A DNA stretch of 64,000 nt from Phoenix dactylifera (lineage: Eukaryota > Streptophyta > Magnoliopsida > Arecales > Arecaceae), in the NCBI RefSeq assembly GCF_009389715.1, contig NC_052395.1, forward strand, positions 23,020,915-23,084,914, in the 5' to 3' direction. This document shows, in pieces, positions 44,186 to 59,170 of this stretch (positions are counted from its first letter, which is position 1; each line of letters starts with the position of its first letter). A model generated the notes under the pieces. The model searched no databases, was not told the DNA's origin, and worked only from the letters and a program-made list of their open reading frames with translations. The position numbers and the translations under genes were made by a program.

Positions 44186-44420
44186 GCCCAACACTAGTTC
44201 CTGAGCATCACTTTAGCCAAAGATGAAATCTCTTCCTGGCTGTTAACATTCACAGTCTCCCCAAACCAGGCAACAATCTGAATCAACCAAGCTTGCAACA
44301 AGCGCTTCTCATTGTCAGAAAATTTATAGCTTCTGGAATTCGGACAGGCTCTCATGAGCGTTCGATTCCGCTGCAGCCCATGGCAACGCGAAGAGGCAGC
44401 AACAAAGACGGAATGAAGCG

Positions 44421-45489
44421 CTTCAAGTTATTCAGATTTCAGGCTACCAATTTAGAGGTGTTACTAGAAAAGATAATTATTTAACAAAGCAAGAGAAATC
44501 CTAAAAAAAATTGGGATCAAGAATGTACGACCACCCACGGGACCCTAAGAAATTGATCAGGTACAAAGTGAAAGAAAAAAGAGGAATTTTTTTCTCTTTT
44601 CTTTAGAAAAAAATAAAAAAGCAAGAAGCAGTAACAAGAGATCGGAGGGACGAGGTGAGTTTGTCCTCTGGAGATTTAACGGAACCTTCTATGTTGGTTC
44701 CCGTCTGGTCCCCTGTGGCATCTGCTTTAAGATTCTTATACTAGCTGATATGGTGCCATATTAAACGGCCTACACGATGCTTTCTACAGAGTCCACGGAG
44801 TACTTTTGTCCCTCTTTTCCGCAAGTTGAATGGAATCCAGTTGTTCATAGATAGTTTTTCAAGCCCACCTATGTTGACCAACAACCTTTCCTCAGGTCTA
44901 ACAGACCACTCCTTTCATTTTCTTCCACAAGATGGCGTCATGGCGTGTTTTGTACCCAAAAAAAAGATTGCGTGTTTGTATTTGCTATTTATTTAGCATG
45001 GAACTTGACTGGGACAAACGTGAGATTTAGGTTGCAAATTTTACAAACATGGAAACACCTGCCGATCTTATGGTGGGCATTCCAGGGCCCTCTTGGATTG
45101 TTTCTGGTTTGAGTAGGCAAAATCATGAATGCCGAGATACAAATGCAATTTGGCAAGGCCATAGCATCTGGTCTTTAACACCTATTGATCGAATCCACGT
45201 AGCCATGCCACTGGACTGAACCCTAATTCACCATAATCTCAGTGGTCATATTGGGCCAACGCTGCCTCAGAGTCGCATCCTCGTAGGCATGGTAAATCGC
45301 AAAATAAAACGACGACCAAGTTGACCGCTGCTTTTAGTCGTTTCTCGTTGCCAAGGCAGTTCCAGCTTCCTCCGAACGCGTCGCCTCATAGTTCCCTCTA
45401 GATCGCACCCTGTTTTCACAGCCAGCCATACTTAACAACTTTGCTCTGTCGTGGTCAGAAGCACTGTGTTCCCGCTGTAACCGTAGTCC
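44421..45489 (+). promoter_or_regulatory. Upstream region of CRK-B
   Basis: Homologous to 6346-7424, with TTGACC motifs at 44874-44879 and 45321-45326. The second is created by a T where unit A has GTCGACC. No gene is seen. Confidence 0.3.
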
Positions 45490-49651
<4,162 letters not shown>

Positions 49652-51488
49652 ATGTATGAAAGTAAGTAGAAGAAGGTTGATGAATATCTTCAACAATTAT
49701 GGTCTTTCTTCAAAATTATAAAGATTTTTCATCATGGATGTAACACCCGCATTTTTTATCAGACCCTCAGAAACAATGGAAATCCAGTGCGTGCGCCTCA
49801 TGTCTGTCCATTCTCTTACAAGACAATCTATTACTTGATTTCCTTTATTACCATGTTTACTTATCTTCCAGAATTTAAACAAAGTTCAAGAAAATGATGT
49901 ATAGAGAATTAGGACATAAACCTAACCTCAAGCAAAACTACCAAAGAATGGTAGTGGATACACAATTGCAAATCCAAATAGACAAGAGAAGGAAAGTGCA
50001 TAAAAGCAAAGATGATCTTTGCTCTAATTCGGTTGGGCAATTAAAACTATGAACTACAGCAACCTAAGAGCCGAGGAAAGAGACCAGAGGAAAATGTCTT
50101 TTGTCCTGATAGAACTGGTATTATACTAATCACTAGGCATGATAAGAGGACTTGAAGAAACTCTGATCACTCTGTTTTACAAGAACGAACAATCCCTCAT
50201 AATTTTATAGTATTTTGTCACCTTGTTAGCACCAAAAAATAAAGGTAACAAGACAAATTTTACTACCACATTGTAAACATCCTAAAAGTTAGTAAATTTA
50301 AGAAACTGTAATCTAATGGAAAAAATTATAAACATCATAATCAATTCAGTCATATTGGCCCAGTCAACAATCAAGTTATGAAGTCAAAGGAGTAATCTGT
50401 AAGGCGTACCAGAAAGCAAGCACATAATTTTTGCAAGAAGTTTATGGTTTTGTTCTGTATTCTGATGATTCCATTATGAGAAGCTCATCCTTCGACACCA
50501 TGTCTCTAGGTATGTCATGCTTTAAACCTTATTTGCCAAAACTGGGAGCAGATGCAGCAATGGGTACAAGGAAATGAATTTTAAAAAAAATTGAAGGAAA
50601 TACTTAGGAAGTGAGTACCCATTCGAGTTTCTGGGGAATTTCTGAAGCAGGGAAGTAACCCTCAGTAGAAATTTCCCGTGACCAAGTCTTAGTCTATGTT
50701 TACATCACTCAACCTCCTAAAACAAGTGCAATTACCCAATATGCATATTTGCAGCAATCGAAAGCTAGTGGCTACATGTAGACGTGAATTCACCAGCTTC
50801 TTCCTCAATTGAATGGTCATCCAATGCACTCATTCCAGTTCCACTGGTAATGAGGGTATTTATTCTATCTCAACATTGTCATATAAGCATGGCTAATCTA
50901 GAAGTGCACAGCATATATTATCAGATGAAATGCAGCAGATAAAGCAACCTCCTAAAGTAAATAAGATGAAATATTGTTTCATCAACATTACTGTAAAGGC
51001 TGTGCATCCTCAGACTGGTCATCAAGTTTCAGCAAATGTGAATATAAGGGCTAAACTTTTATGTTATTATTCCAATACTAATCAAGAGGTCTTCTGCTCT
51101 AGTCATGAGTATATTGGTAGTTGCACTGCCTGAATTTTCCAAATAACAAAAATGGGTGCCTCCCCTCCCCTGTTAATCACCATCACTGTATTAAATTTTT
51201 GACCCACTCTTAAAATATCGGAGTCGCTAAGTCTTTTATCTACTTCTTCCAAGTATTAGAAAGGCTGTCACATCATTGGTTGTACCCTGTAAGATATAGA
51301 AATCATCAGTAAAAGCAAAGAATTGCAGTTCTAGCAACATTTAGAATCTAATATTCATGACCCGTTGGGTTCCAAGGCAATGTTGCTAATGCTTCTTTCT
51401 TTGAAAGTTCTTTCAACTACTTTTTGCTTTCTTGCATCATTACCACGGTTTATGGCCTTGTGACCATTGCAGAACTTTTCTATTGCAG
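49652..51488. other. Intergenic downstream of CRK-B, with one uncharacterised small frame
   Basis: Mostly AT-rich without recognisable genes. An open frame at 50930-51133 (67 codons; MKYCFINITVKAVHPQTGHQ, CYYSNTNQEVFCSSHEYIG) is readable here but closed by a stop in unit A (about 12793-12993). Too short and unsupported to call a gene. Confidence 0.35.
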
Positions 51489-51760
51489 ATGCTAAGGCAT
51501 AAACTGCTAGACCACCAACAGAACTTCCAAGTTAACCTCGATCCTTTGCTCTCCTCCTAATCCTTCAACAAAACCTAGGTGAAATCCTGGACAGGGTCTA
51601 TGGCCTTGCTCTCTGTCGAGGCAGTATCGGCCTCCTAGCATGTTCAACGTGTCTCAAAACCACATCTCAGGATCCCATGCAACTATGCCCACATGGAAAA
51701 AGTGCAATTTATCACGTATGATGATCGCCACCTGTACTAACTACATGATCACAATTTATT
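51489..51760 (+). pseudogene. DUF26 domain relic, unit B
   Basis: An acceptor-like TTGCAG precedes NFQVNLDPLLSS. After a frame change comes GEILDRVYGLALCRGSIGL, then LACSTCLK (C-X8-C-X2-C) and MQLCPHGKSAIYHVYDDR, which follows the usual later part of DUF26 (QLC...A..Y.D) but lacks the final cysteine. It keeps about 20 residues more than the unit A relic. No following exons were recognised. Confidence 0.6.
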
Positions 51761-52331
51761 ACAAAAATTGGATGATCCCAAATATGTTCGCAAGTGAGGC
51801 TGCAGTCAATCAAAATGATTAGATCAGGAATTGGGAAAGATAATAATTGTGATTTCTTAATAAGCACTTATTGTTTATGTGTTTCTATTTTGTCAAAATT
51901 CCTTCTACCGAAAGCAACAAAGAACTCGTCTGGGCAAACCCAGTCTTTTGTAAGTTTGAATATATGCATGAGAGCACACTGACGGTTGGTTGGCACCTTA
52001 AAGTAATTACAAACCCAGCAAATTTCCTGCCCAAAGTATGCTCCACCCATGTTTTAGATTCCATTACACGCGTATGTTCCAACTGGAACATAGGATTCCG
52101 GTGGCCAAGCAACAAACAACACTAAGCATTACCCCTGATAAATTTTGGGCATATCTCCTTGCTACTTAACCATTCATGAAAAGAACAATCATGTAGTTAA
52201 CAAGCAAAAAAGAAACATGTCTTCAATGAATGAGAGCCAACGAAAATGAAATCTTGAATCTTTGACTTTACTAACATGATGAAGAAATAAATTGTACCTG
52301 GTAAAGAATAACCGTGTGGTGCAGTGCATTT

Positions 52332-52430
52332 TCATGTGGCAAAGATTTTCTTCGCAACTGCATTGCTTCTGAGCATCGCTGTCTCTGAGAACAGGATCTC
52401 TTCCTGGCTGTTCACATGCTCCTTCTTCCC
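52332..52430 (-). pseudogene. Second, diverged copy of the unidentified gene fragment
   Basis: The minus-strand frame ending in TGA at 52332-52334 reads EHVNSQEEILFSETAMLRS, then NAVAKKIFAT, clearly related to VNVNSQEEISSLAKVMLRN and AAKKIFTT at 6090-6345. Flanking non-coding sequence (52120-52300) also resembles 5870-6090. Unit A lacks the block 52110-52765 (joint near 13950), so it was probably deleted there. Confidence 0.45.
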
Positions 52431-52618
52431 TTAACGCGGGCAAAGCTAAGATTTCAAGAGACGCTTTCCATAATCAAAGAAATGCAACTTCTTTAATTCA
52501 AAAAGGTCTGGCTGTTGAGATGCCCCTTCTTCCCTTAACGCAGGCAAAGCTAAGATTTCAAGAAACGCTTCCCATAATCAAAGAAATGCAACTTCTTTAA
52601 TTCAAGAAGGTCTGACGC
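52421..52618. repeat. Tandem duplication of about 104 bp
   Basis: Two copies of a block beginning CCTTCTTCCCTTAACGC at 52421 and 52525, with few differences. No known function. Confidence 0.8.
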
Positions 52619-52972
52619 CAAAGACAATGCAAAATATCAGGGCTAATGAAGCATATCTATCATGTTCCTCAGACCAACAATATGTCGTACCAAAAGGGGT
52701 TTAGAAAAGATAATTGTTTCACAACCGTAATCGAAATCGGAGAAAGACAAAGAGGTTGGATTACCAAGAGAAAAAATAAAATAAAATAAAATAAAGATAT
52801 TGGGGTCAACAGTGTGAAGGAGAACAATAAATTCAAATTTCGAGAAAATCAGGAATCCAGGAAAAAGGGGAAGGTGAAGAAAAAAACAGAAGAACAATAT
52901 GAGAGAAGAAGCAACGGTTGGATCAAGAAGAGGTCGGAGAGACGAGCTCAGATATTTCGCGTACCGTCGCCA

Positions 52973-53116
52973 TCGGGCGTAGGACGCCGGAGATCTTCGA
53001 TTCTAAAGAGTTCGAAGGAAGGGAGAATGTTGAGCTCAATCGTTCGAAGTCACGGTAGGTTTATCTCTTCCTCCACCGACGGTGGGATGTGGGAGCGAGA
53101 GCGACCGCGGCGGTAG
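52973..53116 (+). other. Exon-like segment, unit B copy
   Basis: Counterpart of 14147-14341 with the donor-like GGTAGGT retained. The upstream ATG is replaced by ATA, which argues against that start being functional. An alternative start at MLSSIVRSHG remains. Confidence 0.2.
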
Positions 53117-53256
53117 AGTTCACTCGATCTTTTGAAATTTTTGATGCACCGAAAACGCCCCAACCAAGGATATAATTTACAAGTTTGGTTCAAGAATGTG
53201 TCTCGTACTATATTTTTTTGGTTCAAGAGCATTAAGTTCTTTGTGTGTAAGAGATC

Positions 53257-53294
<38 letters not shown>

Positions 53295-54764
53295 CATGAA
53301 ATTTTGGGTTAATTCTAAATTATCCTCCAGAAAGATATAATAATTTATCCAAATTATAACATTGAGAATGCAATATATGGGATGTGGACTGAAGGCTATT
53401 GTTTAACCATAATAATGTGAGCAGAACATTAGTTGTTTCTTAAGAATGCTGAGAGTTGAACAGGTTCTGCATTTTGTACTAATACTAATACACACATGTA
53501 ATGCACGCTAAAAATAAATTAAAAAAAAAATAAAAAGTTGGATGATAAGAAAGATAAGCTGTTCAACCTTGGCTCGAGTTGGATCTGAGCCTAACTTAGC
53601 TGTTCAAGCTCGGCTTGCATTTATAAGAGTTTCCCTATTTGTTGAAATGAGCCAAGTTTCCCTATTGTTTTTGCAGACAACTCATGTCCAAATTTGATTC
53701 ATTTATAAGTCAAGCTCCAAATTTGTTATAGCTCAGCTCACTTTCTAACTATGCTACGTCTGGACCAAGCCAATCCTAAGCTGCTTATAAGCATCTCGAA
53801 TCATTTGCAGCCCTAAAAGCGAAAAAGTTAATCAACATAAACTCAATATGAGCCATTGCATTAGACCAGTGAAAAGTAATATATATGAGCCACTAATGTT
53901 AAATGGGCCTCGACTGAAAGACACTCTGGTCGTATGTAAGAGAAGGTGTTTCCGACGCCCAATCATTATTCTTCCAAGCAGAAAAAAAAGAGAGGAGAAA
54001 ACAACAATGTAAAAAGAAAAAACAAGATACTCAACAGGAGCAATATATATATATATCCTGTAAGCTTTTTATTCCATTGTTCAGATCATCCTCGGACTAT
54101 TGCTTCATACATTCGATCTACCATCAGCCTCGAACAAAGAATACAGGCGTTGAAGGCGTTGGAAGAGTCACGGAATGATTGCTCAGCATGAGAACCACCG
54201 ATGCCATGCAAGGTCTTTTCCTCATATCTTCCTGAGTACAGAGTAATCCTATGTGAATGCATGTCAAAGCTTCTTGCCTATGGTACAGCTCACCTAGACT
54301 GTGATCCATTATTTCCAACGCCTTTCCTTTGCTCCAGTGCTCCCATGCCTATTTAAGAAACAATCAACAAGATTAGCCATAATAAAAGAATAAGCTTGGA
54401 GAGATTACGGAATGCAATTTATAATCCCTATCTTTTGCTTCATGTCTTGGTAATGACTAAGATTCATTAAGAGGCAGTCCGCACAAAGCTTAGGAGATTT
54501 GTAGAATCCCCTGATCCATGGAAGTCGCTGATCCTTTGACCGGTTGCAATTTCTAGAACTAAAACTCCAAAGCTAAATACACTTGCATTGCATACTTGGG
54601 TGCCATGTATCCACTGCACACCATCAAGCAATTGTCATTTGTTAAACCAACAACAGTGTTAAGTGCCATAAATCAAATTAAGGGAAAAATAGATATGAAG
54701 GAAAATTCTATTAGTTCAATAGATTATCATAATAGCAAAGACTAATAATGTTTGCTAGGTATTA

Positions 54765-55061
<297 letters not shown>

Positions 55062-55076
55062 TCATCCAAGTAAAAT

Positions 55077-57405
55077 TGTAAAAACCCAAGAAAAAAAAAA
55101 AGACGGGCCGGCCCGAAAAGACCGGGGCCGTCTCCTCTTTTACGATCGTGCCCTAGGCATGATCTTGGAAGAGGGGGCTGTTGAGGGGTGAGGGAGGCGG
55201 CGTTAGAGGAGATCGCCGGAGAGACGAGCGCCGGAGAGAGGAACCGGCCGGCCGCGGAGGAAGCCGGAAGCTTTTCCCTCCCTCGGTGAAGATCCCCCAC
55301 AAATCGGGAGAAGAAGTCTCGGATCCGTGCGTGAAAACCCAAGACCCCTTCTCCGATTCCTCGCCGGAAAGTCGTCGGAGCAACCCGTCGGACTGAGGTA
55401 AGCCCTCTTGCAATTCATTGTTTGGTCTTTTGGGTTGTGGGTGGGATTTTGGCCGTCGGTTCGTCGGGAAAGAGTCCGAAACAGGGGTACCCCTGTTTTG
55501 GCTTCTCTCCTCTGGATTTTTGGCCGCCGCCGGCCGCCGGGATGGCCGAGATCCATGGCGGGAAGGGGGTTGATCGGATCTGTATGAGGGTTGGAGATGA
55601 ATTCCTAGGATTTGTTATGGACAGGGATGGTGGACCGAGGGCTTCCTCTCGTGGTTCCACCCTCTCGTCGGTTCGCCGCCGGCCGGCGACGACGGCGGCT
55701 GGGTGCTGTCGTGTGGGAAGCAGAGCCACCATCACGGTGGCTGTGAGGGTCCGTGCGGGCCTTCTATCAGTGATCGAGAAGGAGAGGGGGGGAAGAGAAA
55801 AACCCCTTTCGGTTCTAAGGGAAGGAGAAGAAGAGGGGTCTTCTCTCTTCTCTTTCTTTGGCCGGCCACCATCGCCGACGACTGCAGCAGAGGCGGCCGA
55901 CGATGGTTCGGCCAGTGGTGGCCGAGGGTCGGGAGGGTGGTGGCCGAGGGTCGGGAGGGTGGTGGCTGCTGCCCTTGAACCAAGAATTGGGGAAGGGGAG
56001 ATATACCCCCATCTGTGAAAAGAGAAGAGTCTTATTCCCTTCTCTCTCGTTCACCCTTCTTTTAGTCTCTTCACCGGGACCGGCCACATCGCCGGCATGG
56101 CGGCAGCCATGGCTGGCGACGACATAGGCCGATGGTACAAGGGTGGGAGTCGGGCCACCCCGACTGCCCTAGATTTGGAGGGATTGAGATGTTTGGGGAT
56201 CTGGTGATGGACCCCATAGTAGATGTGAATTATGGTTTAGAATATTTAAATATTAAATAATTTAGTTGTGAAATATAATTGATGTTGTAGGGGAAGAGTC
56301 AGTGGTGCCAGAAGATTTTGATCAGGGGACTCAGCACCCCAGCGAGTAGGTTGTGACTCGGATCCGTGATTGAGTCAGTCTACAATTTCTGTAAGAATCC
56401 CCACATCTGAGCACTTTTATTTATGCATATATTGGATTTATCGTTGGATATATTTTATCAGTATGTTGCTATTTGTTTTTGAGCTTGTATGATACTATGA
56501 AGTGTGCATTTTATTTATTATGAAAGTATTGAAATAATTAAATTGGAAAGGAAGAACATATTTTTGAGAAATTATGAAAATATGTGACGTGATGGAAATG
56601 TGATCAAACATGTAAAACTAGACATGTAAAATGGGTTGGACTAACCTTGTCATGAGATAGCCTCTACGAGCTTATGCATAGGATAGCTGCCACGAGCTTA
56701 TGCGTGGGATAGCCTCTACGAGCTTATGCGTAGAATAGCCTCCATGGGCTTACGCGTGGGATAGCCTCTACGAGCTTATGCGTAGGATAGCCTCCACGGG
56801 CTTACGCGTGGGATAGCTGCCACGAGCTTATGCGTGGGATTGTGCAGTCTTGGACTGGGTCATGAACTTGGTTAGTCCAAAGCCAGAAGTGAAAAGTCTG
56901 AAAACTTGGGAATCAGAGTAATACGGAAATGGATCACATAATGTGGAAAAAGAATTGTGTATATGTACTGATTACATATATTTGTTGGTTGTTGTGCCTT
57001 TGAAATGATGAAATGACATTTATTTGATGTTTTGATGATTTTATCATTATTACTGTGTGTGGCTGTTGGGATTCTTACTGGGCTGGAAAAGCTCATACTA
57101 CATTTACTTTCTTTTTCAGAGGCACTGGATTTGTAGAGACCATTGGGTGGGACGAGAAATAAGATCAGCATGGAGTCTGATTGCTGGATAGATAGGAGTT
57201 AATCTATCTTTTATTTATGGACATTTGAAATTATGTAATAAATCAGTACATTGTAGTTGGATTTGATTGAATTACATTAATCTTTGATTTTGGCATATAT
57301 GTGAATATTGTACCTTTTAGGTCTTGCATGATCTTTAGGGTACTGCTCTAGGGCTCATGCGGCCGGTCGCGTGCCGGACCCGGGAGTTGGGTTCAGGGCG
57401 TGACA
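55077..57405 (+). repeat. Long LTR of the composite
   Basis: Edges TGTAAAAACCC and GGCGTGACA, with the primer site three bases downstream. It holds a GC-rich 5' third with overlapping frames on both strands (55180-56130; no recognisable protein) and a 26-bp minisatellite at about 56656-56840. Confidence 0.6.
56656..56840. repeat. Minisatellite, about seven copies of a 26-bp unit
   Basis: The unit is close to GGATAGCCTCTACGAGCTTA plus TGCGTR, with alternating variants (CTACGAG/CCACGGG/GCCACGAG). It is confined to the long LTR. Confidence 0.85.
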
Positions 57406-57950
57406 GAGTGGTATCAGAGCGAACCCGGCCCATAACCTATGTGGACTAGGGGACACTGCAGCACGGATCTGTTGGGGCTGACCACGAGCCAATCGTGGTG
57501 TTTGTGATTAGATTTGAATAGATATGAACCCTTAGCCTGACGAGGATGTCAGGGCTTGAACGGGGAGAGTATGTGAGGACCCGTGCGGGCGTGTGTTTAG
57601 TCCCACATCGGTTATTCGCTGGGTAGATCTTGGGTACTTATACAGGATCAAGGAACCCAAATAATACCTTCCGGCTAGCCATTTTGGGTGAGGTCCTGGG
57701 TTGTTACAAATGGTATCAGAGCTTAAGGTTGAGGTATCCTAGGGTTTAAGTTCAGGTGAGTATTAGTGGAGAATTATGATAGAAAAACTATCAGAGTCTT
57801 GGTTTATAATCACATAAGATTGTAACAGAAATGATATTGTAATCTAAGATTTAAGACCACTAGGGACTGTGGCCTTAGTGGCATTAAAGTTTGAGGTTTA
57901 AGATTATTGGAAAATGTGACCAGTTGGAATCTGAGTATATGTTTAAGAGG

Positions 57951-58482
57951 TGTGAGGCCCAATAGTCCCACATCAGAAAGACTCGTTCCAAAGCCGGGGC
58001 ATATGAAGCTGGTGTCTCCTAATCCTGCAGATGCGTTTTGGGTAGAAAACAAAACCGGGGAGGGGTGAAGGACGCTTGCGTGAAGCCCCAGAACCGGACA
58101 ATATCTGGCAAGGGAGCCCTGTGTTCCCCCCTCATGTGGCCCCTACGTGGGCACTAGGTGCCTCACGTGCCTCGCAGAGGCGGGGGCGTGACATTTGGTA
58201 TCAGAGCCGAGGACGACTCTTGTCCGATGGTGGGAAGGGTGTGAGGCCCAATAGTCCCACATCGGAAAGACTCGTTCCAGAGCCTGGGCATATGAGGCAG
58301 GTGTCTCCTAATCCTGCAGACGCGTTTTGGGTGGAAAACAAAATCGGAGAGGGGTGAAGGACGCTTGCGTGAAGCCCCAGAACCGGATAATATTTGGCAG
58401 GGGAGCCCCGTATTCCCCCCTCATGTGGCCCCTACGTGGGCACTAGGTGCCTCACGTGCCTCGCAGAGGCGGGGGCGTGACA
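57951..58482 (+). mobile_element. TRIM (terminal-repeat retrotransposon in miniature), 532 bp
   Basis: Two 243-bp direct repeats (57951-58193 and 58240-58482), both TGTGAGGCCC...GCGTGACA, flank only 46 bp. Those 46 bp hold a primer site (TGGTATCAGAGC at 58196-58207) and a purine stretch (GGTGGGAAGGG) directly before the second repeat. There is no coding capacity; it must be copied by another element's enzymes. The two repeats differ at a handful of positions. Confidence 0.75.
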
Positions 58483-58809
58483 AAAATCTAGTCAAAGCAT
58501 ATGATAATGTCATAATGATCAAATTAGAGAGAAGAATGAGGTTTTTGCCTTAATTCAACGTTATCCTGTAAAATGATACCATAATATAACCAAATTATCA
58601 ATTGGAAAAAAAAAAAAAAATCTGAACTTGACTTTGCCCATCTCAAAATTCTATATGACTTGTCCCATACAGTCTACTAAAATAGAGACTACTGCTACTT
58701 ACCATTTATCCGTTTACCGCTCAGTTCACCAGTCTGACATGAAAGTTGGTGATTGATTCAATAGGACTCATGAATAGCGCAATGACATAGTAGATGATCT
58801 CGATGATCT

Positions 58810-58814
<5 letters not shown>

Positions 58815-58899
<85 letters not shown>
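58815..58899. repeat. (AT)n microsatellite, about 42 units
   Basis: Pure AT run in the CRK-D intron, absent from CRK-C at the same place (near 16731). Confidence 0.95.
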
Positions 58900-58902
<3 letters not shown>

Positions 58903-59170
58903 AAAAGAGGAACATGGTGGCAGTTTCACTTTGTTAAAAAAAAATGCAAGATTTATATAGGATGAAAAAGTGTGTCAAAAATACCGAATAGAAATTTGTC
59001 GAGGCTTGTATTTGGGAGAAACTCATAGACGAGTGGCTTCTCTTTTTCTTCCAGACAACAACCTAACAGCCTCACGAGATTTCTGTGTTCAAGCTTAGCA
59101 ACAAAAGCAATCTCATTTCTTAACTCCAGAAGTCCTTGCTGTGAACTTCTGGAAAGTCTTTTCACAGCTA

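Larger units (their letters stand above)
40842..44196 (-). mobile_element. hAT-superfamily DNA transposon, near complete, 3355 bp
   Basis: Terminal inverted repeats TAGAGTTGGGCA and TAGTGTTGGGCA (inner sides read CTGGGCC/ACGGGCC) are flanked by an exact 8-bp target duplication GTTCCTGA at 40834-40841 and 44197-44204. An 8-bp duplication and this TIR form mark hAT. The empty site, with a single GTTCCTGA, is at about 6122-6129 in unit A, so it arrived in unit B after the duplication or was cleanly lost from A. It carries one transposase gene on the minus strand and strongly CpG-rich subterminal repeats at both ends. Confidence 0.92.
40801..44420 (-). pseudogene. Unidentified gene fragment, unit B, split by the hAT element
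   Basis: Same fragment as 6090-6345. The stop and IGAAKKIFTT lie at 40801-40841, and the rest (VNVNSQEEISSLAKVML, EKRLLQAWLIQIVAW, as far as it can be followed) lies at about 44197-44420. It is separated by the 3355-bp transposon and an 8-bp duplication. Family not recognised. Confidence 0.45.
55077..58482 (+). mobile_element. Composite of non-coding LTR-retroelement parts within one target duplication
   Basis: Bounded by TG...CA and by AAAAT at 55072-55076 and 58483-58487. CRK-C keeps the unoccupied site (AAGTAAAATCTAG near 16428). Inside, in one orientation: an LTR of about 2.33 kb (55077-57405) ending GGCGTGACA, followed by TGGTATCAGAGC at 57409-57420; a small LTR-like block (57572-57708, TGTGAGGAC...TTGTTACA) with another TGGTATCAGAGC at 57711-57722; and a complete TRIM (57951-58482) with its own primer site. 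No gag or pol is visible. It looks like a large non-autonomous element with nested or recombined miniature elements. Fossil. Confidence 0.65.

Noticed and set aside
55422-56018. 198-codon frame in the composite LTR
   Set aside because: Overlapped by equally long frames on both strands, with no recognisable domain. It lies in the GC-rich third of an LTR and shows no sign of host coding function.
57409-58207. Repeated TGGTATCAGAGC as possible tRNA genes or fragments
   Set aside because: Only 12 bases match the tRNA 3' end, each directly after an LTR end. They are primer-binding sites, not genes.
58721-58915. 64-codon frame rich in Tyr-Ile
   Set aside because: Translation of the (AT)n microsatellite.
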